Shown here: positions 1-12,799 of the stretch, one piece after another
How the letters are laid out: the number at the start of each line of letters is the position of its first letter
How positions within the stretch are numbered: position 1 is the stretch's first letter
Source of the DNA: Sphagnum magellanicum
Lineage: Eukaryota > Streptophyta > Sphagnopsida > Sphagnales > Sphagnaceae
NCBI GenBank assembly: GCA_021904315.1
Contig: CM038924.1
Location: 13,008,026 to 13,072,025 of the forward strand
Reading direction: 5' to 3'
Length of the DNA: 64,000 bases
The notes under the pieces: model-generated
Databases searched by the model: none
What the model was told of the DNA's origin: nothing
The model's input: the letters and a program-made list of their open reading frames with translations, nothing else
Translations under genes and position numbers: made by a program

Positions 1-667
1 TTCATTTTCTTTTCTCTATGTCATCTTCCAATGTATTTATTCTCTCTTTTTTTTTTCACGAGAATCAACCTTTGTTTGAATAATTTAGGAGTGTTTTGTT
101 GAAACCATAGCTCGTAGCTGAGCTTGTTGTTGTGGAACAAGAACAAGAGCAAAATACTGTTTTCTTTTTATTTGAGCAATACACTACAAAAGATTAGGGC
201 CTGGATGTATGCAGCAATCTCTGTTTCTGGTGTTGCTTTATACAAAGAGCCCTGCCTGTTAGTAGGTGCATGGAAAACAGCCTCATGGCAAAACTCTGTT
301 CCCTTTGAGAAAAAAGGCTGTGGGCAAAGTGTCCATCAATGTATGTGTGTGATAGGAGTATGCCCTGTGTCTTTGGTTGCTGTGACCAGCACTAGGGAGG
401 GCTAGGGTTTGGTCTTGTGACCAATTGGTGTCTATGTACTATTTTTTCATGGGATATTTGATGGCCTCAGGAAGGATGTGTGGAAGTATTCTGCATATAG
501 GAAGTGTTTAGAATGAACAGGAAACATGAAGGGGAAGTAGGGCAATGCTTGAAAACAGAAACCAGAGCTGCAAAACTGGTTTTGGTTTACTGTTTCTCAG
601 TATTGCAAGTAAAGTCGGTGGAGTTGGTGGACCACAGGTTGGAAGGCGTGTATCAGTGACCACAGAT
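1..667. other. Upstream region / probable 5' leader of the SAM-domain gene
   Basis: I see no convincing protein-coding gene here. The stretch is moderately AT-rich. A CTAGGGTTTGG element near 402-411 resembles the telo-box motif (AAACCCTA on the other strand) common upstream of plant housekeeping genes. An AG at 665-666, after GTGACCAC, could be a splice acceptor directly before the chosen start codon of the next gene, so part of this region may be 5' UTR and a leader intron. An open frame at 124-405 has no recognisable similarity and biased composition, and I do not treat it as a gene. Confidence 0.4.
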
Positions 668-3121
668 ATGTATGCGGATCGGGCAAACGGAGGAAATAAC
701 ACTAGAAAGCGATCCATAAGGGACAGACTCGGAGGCAATGTTGAGCAACTTGCACCTGTGCGACAGCCAAACACCAAAAGGTTACAATGGTCTTTTCAAC
801 TATGTGTGGAAGTCATGGATGGGTAGTTGTAATGGTTGAGAGGCTCTTTCTTGAGTAAGTTTTGTCTGTTTTTGCAGAATTGCTCATCAGTTGTGTCATG
901 AGCTCTCAGGTTGCGAGAGGATGATGGAAAATGGAAGCATGATCTGTATGAAGACATGGAGGAATCAGATGTCCAGGGAATCAGTATCCTGCAAAACTCC
1001 TTTATCTCCTTACTTCAAATGAAACTGGTTGTGCATACCTGCTGCTAATGCATAACAAGCTGTTTGTCAGTTTCAAGGCGAAAATTGTGTCAGTTTTCCA
1101 GTAGGGTTACCTGAATATTTATAAAGTATAGTATTTGAACTCTTTGTGAATTTCCTTTGTGTGTCTCGCGATTGCAAGACTCCCCATGGGCTAATGGCAC
1201 TTCACCTTGTGTAGAAGAGTTGGGTCTTTTGTAGTCTTTAATGCAGTGCACCAGTCAGGTGTATGATGTCTGGTTTTCAGATGGTTGCAAGGAGTTCCTT
1301 GACAGAAATTTCAGACGGGCAAATCAGCTCTCAAGATTTGCGATCCAAGCTAGCCCGACCCAACCTAAGAATAGTCAGGCTAAGGAAAGCAGGGTCCAGT
1401 CTTGGTGTGATGGACTTGCGAGAAAAGTTGTCAGGTTCTACCTCTCAACGTCCACCAGTTTCTCAAGCCCAAGGTGGTGCAGAGCTCCAAAGGCGGTTAC
1501 CATCTGTTGTCCGGAATGGCTCCAATGGAGCTCAAACTGCACCTCGAGCACCTGCCCCTCTTTTAAAGCAGACAGCTTCAGTTATCAGGACACCTGCAGC
1601 AGTAAGTTTTCTCCTAACTCCTTTTTGTTGAAAATTCTTCTGCAAGAGTTCAACCCTCATAGATTTGGCTCTTGTTTCTTACTGGCCTCATGGAAGAAGT
1701 GATGCCCATGTGGTTGATCACAAGGGGACCCTGCTACAATGAGCTAGCTGCTTTGCAAGCTACTTTTTCCCTACACCAAGAAAAGGATGATGAGCTCTAG
1801 CAACTTCTATCAAGGATCATTGCATTCAAACAATGTTGCATCTAACTATTTACATAGACCCTTTTGATGGCCTTTATTAGTACCTGGACTGTAGATGTAC
1901 TGGTTTTCATTTAGTACAACATTCCCAGATAGTTTCTTACTTAGCCTCCCAACTTTGGTGCAGCTTAGGCATCAAAGTCAATCTTCCATTTCCACTCTAG
2001 TAAATGTCAAGAGTTGAAATTCACCCCTATTTTTTGACCTGGCAGTGATATACTTTCTGACCTGTTTGTATACAGCCTATAGCGCCATTGAAAATGTGGC
2101 GTTTTTTTAATAGTCTTGATAGAGGGGGGCTGAGCAGGGTAGCGAGCAAACAGTGGCTGGTCTTCTTCACTCGTTGGGTCTGGGCAAATACTCCCTCATC
2201 TTTCAGGCTGAGGAGGTGAGCACTTAGTTACTCTTGATTGGCAGTCTTTGGCAGTCTGTAGTGTCAGGCATTGTGATAGTATTCTGCTGGTTCAAGATTT
2301 AGTTGTGGTGAGGCTAAAGGGAAAAATTCTTTGGTGTGTAATGTTTGGCCCATCTGCTGGCACGAGCATATATCACCTACTGCACTATATTCAAGTTAGG
2401 AACCAGAAAATTGTTGATCAGGACCACTTGCATGTGTTGGGTGCTTCATTGGCTTCTCTTATTAGTCTGGGTTGGTCTCAAATGCTCTTTTGTATGCCTC
2501 TATGCTGCACTCAGGAAGTAGTCTAAGATTGTTTTAATCGGTTAACATACAGGTTGATATGGCTGCACTGCGGCACATGAGTGACAGTGATCTCAAAGAA
2601 CTTGGCGTGCCTATGGTCAGTTTGGTCTTCCTTTCCATGTCCTTATCATAGTGCCCCCCCTTTGTCTTATTTAGGGATTTTCCAGGTTGAGAAAATCTGG
2701 ATTAAAAACTTGGTCTGCTAGGTCCCTGTATGAAGGGTTTCTATTTTCTGAGTGTTTCCTCAGCCTCATTGCTCTGCAGAATGGAAATGTCTGTTTTTCC
2801 AGCTTGTAAGGAACCCAGAATGGTGATAGATGGATTTGTTTGTATGGGAACTGCAGATGAGAATGTGTATGGTTTACTGTTTTGTGTACACAATTGCTGG
2901 AAATTGTTCGTGACTTTGACGCTTCATGCTTTTGCTTGTCAAGAATGTGGACAGTGAGCGCCCTGTCAACAAGAACCTTGACAGCATGGATTGAGAGATC
3001 CAGCTGTATGTGATAAAGAAAGGGACTCTGCAATATTCAAGCAGTGATGATGGTTTTTGTTTATTCCATTTGACAGGGACCGAGGAAGAAGATCCTGCTA
3101 GCGCTTGGACGGTTGAAATGA
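668..3121 (+). CDS. SAM (sterile alpha motif) domain protein, six coding exons
   Basis: Small plant protein of about 227 residues ending in a SAM domain, a helical module for protein or RNA binding. Its function is unknown to me beyond the family. Proposed exons: 668-780, 910-983, 1306-1601, 2123-2215, 2553-2615 and 3077-3121. Phases agree at every junction. The N-terminus begins MYADR and has basic KRSIRDRLGG; the middle has two similar blocks, DLRSKLAR and DLREKLSG, typical of the plant family. The SAM domain (about residues 170-225) runs from LLHSLGLGKYSLIFQAEE through DSDLKELGVPMGPRKKIL and is split by two phase-0 introns. The stop is at 3119-3121. Weak points: the exon 2 donor (GTATCC at 984) and exon 3 acceptor (1304-1305) were chosen to keep frame, while a better-looking acceptor at 1280 would break it. 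The start could also lie further upstream. Identification as a SAM protein is firm; exact ends of exons 1-3 are not. Confidence 0.8.
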
Positions 3122-4029
3122 GTACATGGTCATAGAGCAACAAGGTGCCTTGGTGCCAGTACACCACAGATGTAGCTTGCAGAATGGTAGGAGTACAGTA
3201 GAAAATTGCACTGCTCTGGTGTGTGCAATGACATATTAAATAGTTTTTATGCTCTTTCCTGGGTTTGCGGGGCCAATCTTTGACAAATGAAGCATTGACA
3301 CATCACAATTGGTCCTGGGTTCAGGCCACTCATACAAAAAGAAGGCATCAAGATTGGCCTCTCTGCAGCAGTTTTCTTATCCTGTTCATCCATCTCCGAT
3401 TTCTTCTTGCACACACAGCAGACATCTAATAGCTGATTTAGCTTTATTGGGATGCAGATGAATGCATCCTTTGGGGTTCAGAATGAGTGTAAAGAGTTAG
3501 GTGTCAGGGATTGAAGATGCCATTTAAGTAAGAGAGCCATGCTTGCTTGAAGGGACTCTAAAGCTTTTTCCAAGTGTTTGAATTGCACCAAAAGCATGAT
3601 CCTCTCTACACCATCAAAAATGTCGTTCTTCTGTTGATGTCTTTATCTAAGCTTGGTATCTTTTCAAATGGTTTTGAGTAGAAGAGCAGATAACTGTTGT
3701 GTTGGTAGTTCTGTGGTTTTGACAACCATTGAGGAGGAGGAGGAGGAGGAGGAGGATGTGGAGACTCTCATTGCTTGTTTCACTTCCCACTTCCATCATC
3801 ACAGGATTTTGTTTAGAGCAGTGGCTGGATGCTTGGTTAGTTTGGTTGGAAGCACTGCCATGGTGTTGCAGCAGTCTCTGCAGCCGGGTGGGCCCTACAC
3901 AGTCTCACTCCACCTTTCCTTTGCAAGACAAAATGTGCTAACATCAGGAAAAGCCATGGTTTTCAAGCGTTGTGTATCTTGGGTCTCACATCTATTTTGT
4001 GTTTTTGTTGCACTTAATTTTGCACACAA
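3122..4029 (+). promoter_or_regulatory. Intergenic region and presumed ndhT promoter / 5' UTR
   Basis: This 0.9-kb gap holds the 3' end of the SAM gene and presumably the promoter of the NDH subunit gene. A GAGGAGGAGG triplet run sits at 3731-3756. An open frame at 3653-4105 crosses it, but it reads into the NDH gene in a different frame and owes its length to the triplet run, so I treat it as noise. I could not place a TATA box with confidence. Confidence 0.4.
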
Positions 4030-6318
4030 ATGGCAACCTCCACCACCACCACTAGTAGTGCTGCTGCTGCTGCTGCACTGTTCTTCTCACAGAAACCAGG
4101 ATTGATGATGCTCACAGCAATCCAACCACAAGCTCGGTGGAGACCACCGCCGCCACCAAGCTCTCAGCGCCTCCATCTTCACCAAATCACTGTCTCATGC
4201 AGTGCAGAATCAGCAGCATCCAAAAGCACTAATCAGAAGAGTGACAGTAATGAGAGGAATTCTTCTGCTGATGAGGAGGATGCCAATGGTTATAGGAGCA
4301 GGCGGCCGCAGCAGCAGGGTAGAGATTCTTCTGGGCAGCGACCAGACACTCGCATACACTGGGGAACCTCAACTGAAGGTTGGATTGGACTTGAGGATTC
4401 TGCTCTGCCATCTTCTTCTTCTTCTTCTTCGGCTCCCAGCGGTGGCGGTGGTGATGATGAAGATGGTGGGAGAAACAGCAGTAGCGGGAGGAGGAGACCA
4501 GGCGTGACTGATTCTCTGCGAGGCTTGCTCGCTGCAGCTCCTGACAGCCATTACGGGTCTGAAGTTTTCTCATATTTTCAGGGGTTTTTCCTTAGTTCTT
4601 TGCACATGAACGGAATTGAGGATTGTGGATTTGTGCTCAGATTTCTGGGTTGTGGGCGTTGTTTTTCTTCTTGGAAGAATTGAGAAAGTTGTGGGTGTTT
4701 TTTTTTTCTTTTTCCTGATTTCTGAAAGAATTGGGTGGGCCTTTTTTTTTCCTGAGAATATTGTGGTTTTTTTGCCTTAGCTCGCTGAAAGAATTGAGTG
4801 GCCCTTCCTGGGGTTCTTGTACAACAATCCCCTTCTTCTTTCCATCAGAGATTTTTGGAAAGAATTGTTTTGCTGCTGGAGCCTGAGCAGACCAATTCTA
4901 TTTGTGGCTGGCTGTAATGAGTGCAAAGTGGAGGAGGAGGCATGGGTTGGTTTATTGATGGGCTAGGGTTTAGGGTTAGACTGCCAAAACTGCAGCAACT
5001 TCAATTGTTTCAGTCCTCTTGCAAACAGTATTAAAATAATAAGAAAACAGACATGACTACCTACTGTCATAGCTAGCTAGCTAGCTAGCTGCTCTCATGT
5101 TAATTACCCCATTCTTATCTTCCTTTCCATGCTTGACTGCTTACCCTCCTCATGAGCTTGTTGCAGCTTGAATGACAATTACTACTGACAGTTAGTTTTT
5201 ATTAGCTACTTCTCTTGAGTGCTAGTCAACAGCATGATGATGGAAAGAATCTTCTTCCTGTTTGCTTCCAGAAATACAACAGAAACTCAGGAACTCGATT
5301 CTGTAGAATGGTTTGTCCAGATTTTGGGCTGATTATTATTATCTACTTGTCTACTACACCCACCATCAGAAGCTGATGAAGTCAATGGGTAGTTGTGGCA
5401 GCTCATCACTGCTATTCATTTGTGATGATGGTGAGTGATTTCATAAGGTCATGACTACACCCATTGTCATGGTACCTTTGAATTGCAGTTTGTGGAGATT
5501 TGTCTGCAATTTCATGTGTGTATGTGTGTGTGTGTGTGTGTGTTGACTGCTCACAACTACAGCAGATTCTTTCTGGGGCCACCTCATGCAGGTATCTAGG
5601 AGTTTCAGCAGATGCAGAGTTGGAGGAGATAAAGGCTGCATACAGGCGTCTGTCAAAGGAATACCACCCTGATAGCACCTCCCTCCCATTAGAAGTAGCT
5701 GCTGAGAAATTTTTGCGACTGAAGGTGAGTTTTTTGGCACCAAGTATACACAAAGTTCAAGATATCAAAAGCAGTAAATAATAGATCTGATCAAATTGGA
5801 TGGGGGAGAGGGTTGAAGGAAAGAGGAGTAGAATTTTCTTTCAGTAATGGGAAACTCAGATCTTGTCTGCTGTTTGGTGGGATGGGTAATGGTTTTAGTT
5901 GTTAAGAAATTCTGTAGGTACAGGTGTTGTGTCACACAATCCATGTTCAACTGGTGAAGACATATGCTAACGTCAGTATCTTAGTGGCATTTTTTGATCT
6001 GTGCAGAAGGCATATGATGTTCTTAGTAGCGAGGAAGAGAGAAGGTTATATGACTGGCAATTAGCGCAAATGTATTCATCAGTACAGGGTGGGCGTTTTA
6101 TCTGGCCTTATGAGGCCGACCGCACCCAACGAGGCTATGGTTCCCGGCCACCCCCAACTGTGAGGCAGGAACCTGTAAACGCTGATACACTAGGAGGGCG
6201 CAACATGCCTCTCAGTGGCCAAGCACAGACAGCACTCGCCTTTGATGTTTTTGCATTGTTTGTTTCTCTTTTGGCAATCCTATATGCCTCATTTTTTAAA
6301 CACCCACCTGGTCAATGA
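4030..6318 (+). CDS. ndhT: Chloroplast NDH complex subunit T (CRRJ), J-domain protein
   Basis: Nucleus-encoded subunit of the chloroplast NADH dehydrogenase-like complex, which drives cyclic electron flow around photosystem I from reduced ferredoxin; NdhT belongs to the ferredoxin-binding part at the thylakoid. Exons: 4030-4556, 5592-5724 and 6007-6318, giving 323 residues with clean phases. Residues 1 to about 55 are Ser/Thr/Ala-rich and look like a plastid transit peptide. The family signature DTRIHW...EGWIG follows. The J domain covers about residues 173-240, with YLGVSADAELEEIK, the HPD motif at 201-203 and YDVLSSEEERRLYDW. The conserved LGGRNMPLSGQAQTAL leads into one C-terminal membrane helix (about 296-316) and KHPPGQ at the end. 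Low-complexity Ser/Gly/Asp between the signature and J domain makes this copy longer than I expect for flowering plants. The ATG at 4030 is the first in frame with the transit peptide. Confidence 0.9.
5516..5543. repeat. (TG)n microsatellite in ndhT intron 1
   Basis: A TG dinucleotide run with one TA interruption lies about 50 bases before the exon 2 acceptor of the NDH gene. It is a likely polymorphic marker and provides the pyrimidine/purine alternation just before the splice site. Confidence 0.85.
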
Positions 6319-9300
6319 ATAGGGAAGGGCTTTTCTGTCATTTTTCCCAGACTTACCATCAGAGAGATGATGTGCTTAGTAGTAGAGGAGGTAATACTCC
6401 ACAGTTGAGCAAAGTCAATGTTCCCATAGGTTTCCAACCAAGCTTTGCAGGTTATTGGTCTCATTAATTTGAGGACAATCAGCACAAACATTAGCAAAAG
6501 CCATCTATTGATATGCTTAAGTAGCTCAGATGCATTCTGGTGGTCCAATGCCCCCTAAGGTTTTCACACAAAAAATGAATGTGCACCACCACCTAGAAAG
6601 CCCAACATTGGATGCATATTATTTTGAGGGTTTTCGTGGGTAGTTCTTGCTGAATTTCTCGTCCATTCCTTGGAACAAACAAGAGACACCAAATTCACTT
6701 TGTTCTCATTTTGTTGGCACTTGTCATGTTGTGTTGTGTGGTGCCGCTCTCCATGTTATTTGTCAAGAGGATATCATTGCTGTATTCAACTCTCACAAGG
6801 ATTGTATGTACGAAGTTTTGTGACACATTTCAAACCGGGATCAAAATGTAACCCCAAACTCCTTTTGTTTGGGTGAGATCCCTTCACAAATCTTCTCCAT
6901 CTTGAGTTTAATGGTTTTTAAGGATGCGCATTTTTTATAATTAAATGTATAGAAAATTTACATAATTTTATAAATGTTAGAAAAATCTTGGAGCAGACTC
7001 ACTACAATATCCTCAACATTGTAAATATTTTCTTATTCCCAAATAGTTTTACTTTAAGATGATAATATGACAATAAATACTTCACTTCCAACTTTTTTGA
7101 TAAATCTGTTTTGGAAATGAACTATGCCGCACAAAAATGTTAAGATCAACATTTAGTTTTTATGTTTAATTTTGAAAGGAATTCAAACTTGGCAAAATCA
7201 TAATGAATTTGAATTATAGGGGAACAATGACATTTGCATATTAGGATAGGTATTTGTATTGTTTTGTGATCACACCTTAACCCTCCTAAACCATGGGGTC
7301 CATCCCTTGTTGTGCTTTTGGTATGGTCACAAAGTCCTCAATGTCATGGTGTGCAAGTATGTTGCTTTGCTATTTTCAGATCAACAAAGCAAACTTTAAT
7401 GATTTTCACCTCTAGAAATTCATCAAAAAAATAAATTATATTTTTTCATGATTTTGGTTTTTGAAAAGGTTTGTCTTGGAATTCATGTGTATATATATAC
7501 ATATAAGTATTTATTTATTTATAATTGATTCTTTCATAGAACTTTGAAGCTAAGACTTCAAAAATTCACTTTGACCATATTAATATTGGGATGCATGTCC
7601 TTACAAGAGGTTTAAGGGTCCACCATCAATTTTTTTAAATGAAATTTCTTCAAAATGTGAAAAATTAAAATTAAAATGGGAATATTCCATCACAATATGC
7701 TAAATCCCTCTTGGGATGCTAGCCAATGACAAAACATCAAAAAATTTGAAAAAATATATATCACTAGGGCCCACTAGTCCAAATGAAAATTCTATTTCTT
7801 TTCAAGTTCGGACACAAATACACCTCCAAAACATTTCCTTTTCAGTTTTGAAAATGAAAAAAAATAAATTAAAATCAAAATATTTTAACTATTTTCAAAG
7901 ATAGCAAGTGTGTTATATGAAAATAAAATTTTAATTACAAAATTTCAATCAAATTCTTTTTGGATATTGAATTGGAAAATTGGCAACTACACAAACAATG
8001 CAGGGTCATCCCCCATGCTTACCATGACAATGGTAGTTGAGTCTAGCCGAGCATTTGGGAATATCTCCCAACCATGGGGCTTACTTGTCATGACTCATGA
8101 TTCGGTGGCCGGCATAATGAACCTAACCATAGGTAGATGAAAGAGGTGGTACGAGTCAAACACGTTTACTCTTACAAGAGGCCTCTTACACCTAATTAAA
8201 TAGGTTTAATAGGCTTCTTGGAGATCTAAAGTGCCTCCGCAAAAAATTATTCACAAATATAAGGAGAATTCTCGAGTGCTTTATATGAGTTTAAATGGTA
8301 TCGATGTATCCAAATTAGCCAAACCATAATACATCACCACTTTTGGACAAAAAATTGATTACGCTTTGGAACAGGCCGTGTAAGAACATTTTGTTACCAC
8401 GTAATGAAACAGCACCTCATCCTACTAGGCTTGGCATTCCTAGGTGGAATGTGCCGTTCCATTCCATAATACATGAACATTACAAATTAAAATGTAGAAT
8501 GATCATGAAAGTTGGGCTAGGGGTTCTAAAATTTTCCAACTGGATGACCACAGTTAACCAGCACCCACCATTGCACCATGAAGGATGGATGGTAAGTGGT
8601 CAGGAAACAGTTTTCTGTTGGGTTTCCAGTTCCCTAGCTAACCATGGTGGTTACCTCAGTTGCTTTTTTTCAATACCTACCTACTAACAAATTGCCTACC
8701 CTATTGCAAGTTAAAATATAATCAATCAAGGGCCCTTTAATGTAGGGTTAAGTAATTAAAAAAATGTTAAAATAATTTTTTTTATGAAAATTTAATTTCC
8801 CTCCATATAGGTGGGAGGCCTGCCCTATGAGCCCACCTCATGGGAGGGCTTTTTGAAAAAAAATTCTTGCTTGCTGAGGAGGCTACTCTCGCCAATAACA
8901 TTAATTAATTAATTAACTCTTGCTGAGGAGGCTATTCTTAATTAATTAATTAAAATTAACATTATTAATTAATTAATTTTTAACATTAAATTAACATTAA
9001 AATTAACAACTAAGTTCACTTAAGATACTAATTAACATTAAATTTTAGGTGGCATATGACATGACATTGATGTTTAGATAAAATTAATAATCATTGTTAA
9101 CTAATGTTAATCTTTTTTTTAAAAATAATTTTCAAAATCAAACATTGATGTTAACTAAAGTCTCCAAAAATGACAAATGAACTCAATGTTTAGCGTGCAT
9201 GCTTGTTTATCTTTTTTTCTTTTTTCTTTTTTGTCTCTTTTTTTCTCTAATTTTTTCAAAATTTGAGAGAATATATTACCTTTGGAGGTGGGGATTAAAT

Positions 9301-12300
9301 TGCAAACTCCAAAAAAAAAAAACACTCAATGTTAGTTACTAATTAATATCATGTGTGGACATGTTGAAATGTTGAAAAAGTTGGTGGTAACTTGCAATGT
9401 TAGAAATTGTGGCATAATGATTCATTGCATTTTGTTAATGTTAAGGTGAAGTTAGTTGCAAGCCCTAAACATCGAGTGTGATCATACTCTACAAATAAGT
9501 GTTATGGGTGGTATTATTTTTGTCATCAAACCCTAACCAAGTATATGGGTTTTTTCTTTTCCAAGTATTTGCTTGAGCTGATCCTAGCAAATATCCACCA
9601 ATAGAAAGAATTGGTGGTCCTCGGCATCCGGTCTTGCATGAGAATCTACAATTTTCAAGTTAAGACTAGAATTCAAGGTTAATGTTAAGTTTTGCAAACA
9701 ATAAACAATTAAAAAATATGTCATTTAATATATTTATAATTTTATCAATTAAAGTTTTTTAGCCCTAATCAAAGAACCGATTTCACATATTCAATTGTTA
9801 TGATCAATGTTTTATTTAGGCACTTTTTTTAAAGTCAAAATGGCAATCATCCCTCAAAAGATTTACCCAAATATTACTATAAACCATAAATTAAATATAA
9901 ATATTTAATCATTCTTCTATTTTTTAGTTACACGATGAAAACCAAGTACATGAATATGGTGATTGTTTTTTTTTTCCCCACTCTCAGCAACTAAACACTT
10001 CACAATTCACCTTTTTCTGAATTTTGAATTTTTAGTTTCATTTTTTGGGAATTTTTCACTGGTAACAAAATATAGGTTATGATATTGAAAATAATTATTT
10101 GACAAGTATGAAGTGCTAGAAAAATCTGAAATTTTAATTATATCAAAGGTTCATTGATTTTACTTTTTTAAATTTAAATCGATGAAAACAATTTATTTTT
10201 TTAATGACATCTGTTGTCACACAATGATATTATCCAACTTACTTTTATGGAATATGTGTGACATTCATCCTTCCTTTGAATCCCTTGTATTTTCTAAAAG
10301 AGATGTTCATGAATTTCCTAGGAATATTTTGTGTCATTCTTTTCCATTTAAAAAAATGTTATAAATGTCAAAATAGTTCAATTTTGACCCTTGGGTCAAT
10401 CTAACAACTCATTTTCTTGTTTCATAAGATTTTAACATAAAAAATTTATTGGTGCCATACTAGCATTATATTGTTGTTATTAGGGGATGTTTTATTTCAA
10501 GAAAACAAATGAAATGTTTTTAATTTGATTGTCAAATTTGTTTACATTTATTAACTAATACTTGATGTAGATACCCTAGGTAAGTTTATTGTAAATATAT
10601 GTTTTACTTTTATTTCATATTGATATCTTAATTAAATGATCATGTCAATTGGGATGATTTGTTTTACCAATGAATTCAACAATGATATTATTCCCCAATT
10701 ACTTATTTTGTGGGTAATGTGATTATTAAATTGTATTAAAATTGTTTCATTATTATAACATCTCCATTGTAAATTTGTATAGTAGCCCTATAACAGGCAA
10801 GGTGACAAATAGCTTGTTAGGCTTAAGCTAAAAAGCCCTATTGCAAGTTCAGCATGTCCCACTATAAGCTATGGAACACAAAATTGGTAGTTCTTAGTTA
10901 TGCAATCTTTATAAGATAGTCCATTGTGAAAGCTTTTTAATCAAGGACATCAAAGTATTTCATCTCAATAACACTAAAAAACATTATAAAAAAATCCCTT
11001 TATCCAATAAGAAAAACCAAAGAAGAAACACTACAATAGTAGCAAAACTCAACATTATTTCCATGCAAATGATAAATTCAAAGAAAAAAAATTTGACAAC
11101 AATAAACACAACAACATACTATTAGCAATAAGGAACCTATACCATTACAAGATATGGAATACAAAAATGTGATGTTTGGTGTTCATGGCCTTCATTGCCT
11201 CCTTACATGAATATGCAACTTCCTCCATGTTACCAAACCTTGTAAAATCATGCATAGAATTAATAGCTACCATAAAACCATCACCACCTACCCCCACATG
11301 GTTACCACAAGCATGTCATTTCCCTTCCTTCCATCCTCTCTATCCCCAACCATGACTAGCAACTTCTTCTTTTCTATTCGTACATAACTAAAGCAAAAAA
11401 CAAATTGCTTCCTTAAGGTGATTTTGAAAAACATTTTTTTTTAAAAAAGGATGAAAAATGAGGAAGAATGGATTTCAATGCTCTTGGGGACATCAACAAG
11501 AAAATTCCACCATCGCCAAGAAAATATAAACGTTTCTTAAAACAACAAAAACAATAATTGTATATATTTTTCAAATTTTTAAACACATCAAGAAAATTCT
11601 TTCAAAAAATTCAACATAACAATTTTTAATTCTAGTGAGAATGGTACATTGGAGTTGGTTTAAAGGATTAGTTTTAGGTTGCATTAATGGTTGTCCTTTT
11701 GGATGAAATTTCAACAATTCCATGTTCAAACCCTTTCACATTTTCCTTTTCATATCATTATCTTTCAATTGTCACATGTGGAAATTGAATGCTTTTGTCT
11801 TCCCAAGGAACATCAATACATATTTCAATTTAATTTAGGTCACATCACACCAAATAAAAATATAATCCTTTAAAAATATTTTCTTTAACATTAATATGGT
11901 TTCATGACTTTCTTGATGGAATTGATACATAATTTTTTTTAATGTTTTCTAGAAATGAAGTTAAATTTCATATGTTATAAATTTAATGGAAGTTGAAATT
12001 ATTTCATGGAAAATTTATATATGATCATGAAAATTTTATCTCATATTGTAGGATTTTTAAAAAAAGTAAACATATACTAGTGACAATGATTCATTGGAAT
12101 TGGTTTAGGTATGATGACAATAGGGTCCTATGATATTTTCATCCTACCAAATTTCAATCTACAATTTGTTCAACCCATTCCAAAGTAAAGAGGCATGGAA
12201 AGGTGTTTTTTTAGATCTATGTTGGTTTAAATATGTTTTTAACACCATATTCACAAGTAGATTTTGAATTTCTCCATTAATTTGCATCCATTTTTTTCAA

Positions 12301-12799
12301 TTGAATTGAATTTTAATCCAATTGTTGAATTAAATTAAATTGAATTGGAATTCAATTCACTTCGATATCATGGTAGTGAGCATGACCATGACTATTTATG
12401 GATCAAAGATGTATCCATACATGGAATTTATATAGACAAAGAAATTGAAAAAATACATTTCATGTGATGTTTCATTATTACCAATTACATTACAAAATTC
12501 ACAACAACATCAACACAATTGAACACAAAAGAAAAAAAAAGTCATGTTGTTTTTATATTCCATTATTCATTACCTCCCATGAGTACAACAAAAATGTTAC
12601 ATTTGGTTGAATGAAAAGAAAACTTATCTTTCAATATAAAAAAATTGCAACAACAAGCAAATTTTTTTTTATCTTAAAAAAAATCAAAACAAATGAAAAA
12701 TTACATTCTTTGAATTTTAAAACTCCTACATCTTGATGAAGATACATACATATTAAGCTTAAGGAATAAATTAATGAAGCCACAAATTTTCTTGGAATG
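6319..12799. other. AT-rich intergenic DNA, no gene recognised
   Basis: After the ndhT 3' end the sequence becomes strongly AT-rich, with many homopolymers and TTAATTAA-type runs (about 8900-9000). The phrase TTGCTGAGGAGGCTA occurs twice, near 8873 and 8922. A block at 8637-8688 (AACCATGGTGGTTACC followed by CTACCTACTAACAA) recurs in inverted orientation near 60452-60507 and marks a dispersed repeat family. All open frames here are short and of low complexity. The right-hand end may hold more of the decayed Helitron described next, but I cannot recognise it. Confidence 0.5.

Noticed and set aside
124-405. 93-codon open frame before the SAM gene
   Set aside because: No recognisable similarity and no splice link to the downstream exons; more likely leader or intron sequence.
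545-667. In-frame N-terminal extension of the SAM protein from the ATG at 545
   Set aside because: The extension reads across intron-like sequence, and an acceptor-like AG lies directly before the ATG at 668, whose MYADR start fits what I recall of the family.
1241-1702. 153-codon frame overlapping SAM exon 3 in another frame
   Set aside because: It is a shadow: the overlapping frame encodes the conserved DLRSKL and DLREKL blocks and has correct splice phases.
3653-4105. 150-codon frame crossing the ndhT start with a poly-Glu run
   Set aside because: It owes its length to a GAG/GAA triplet run and enters the ndhT exon in the wrong frame.
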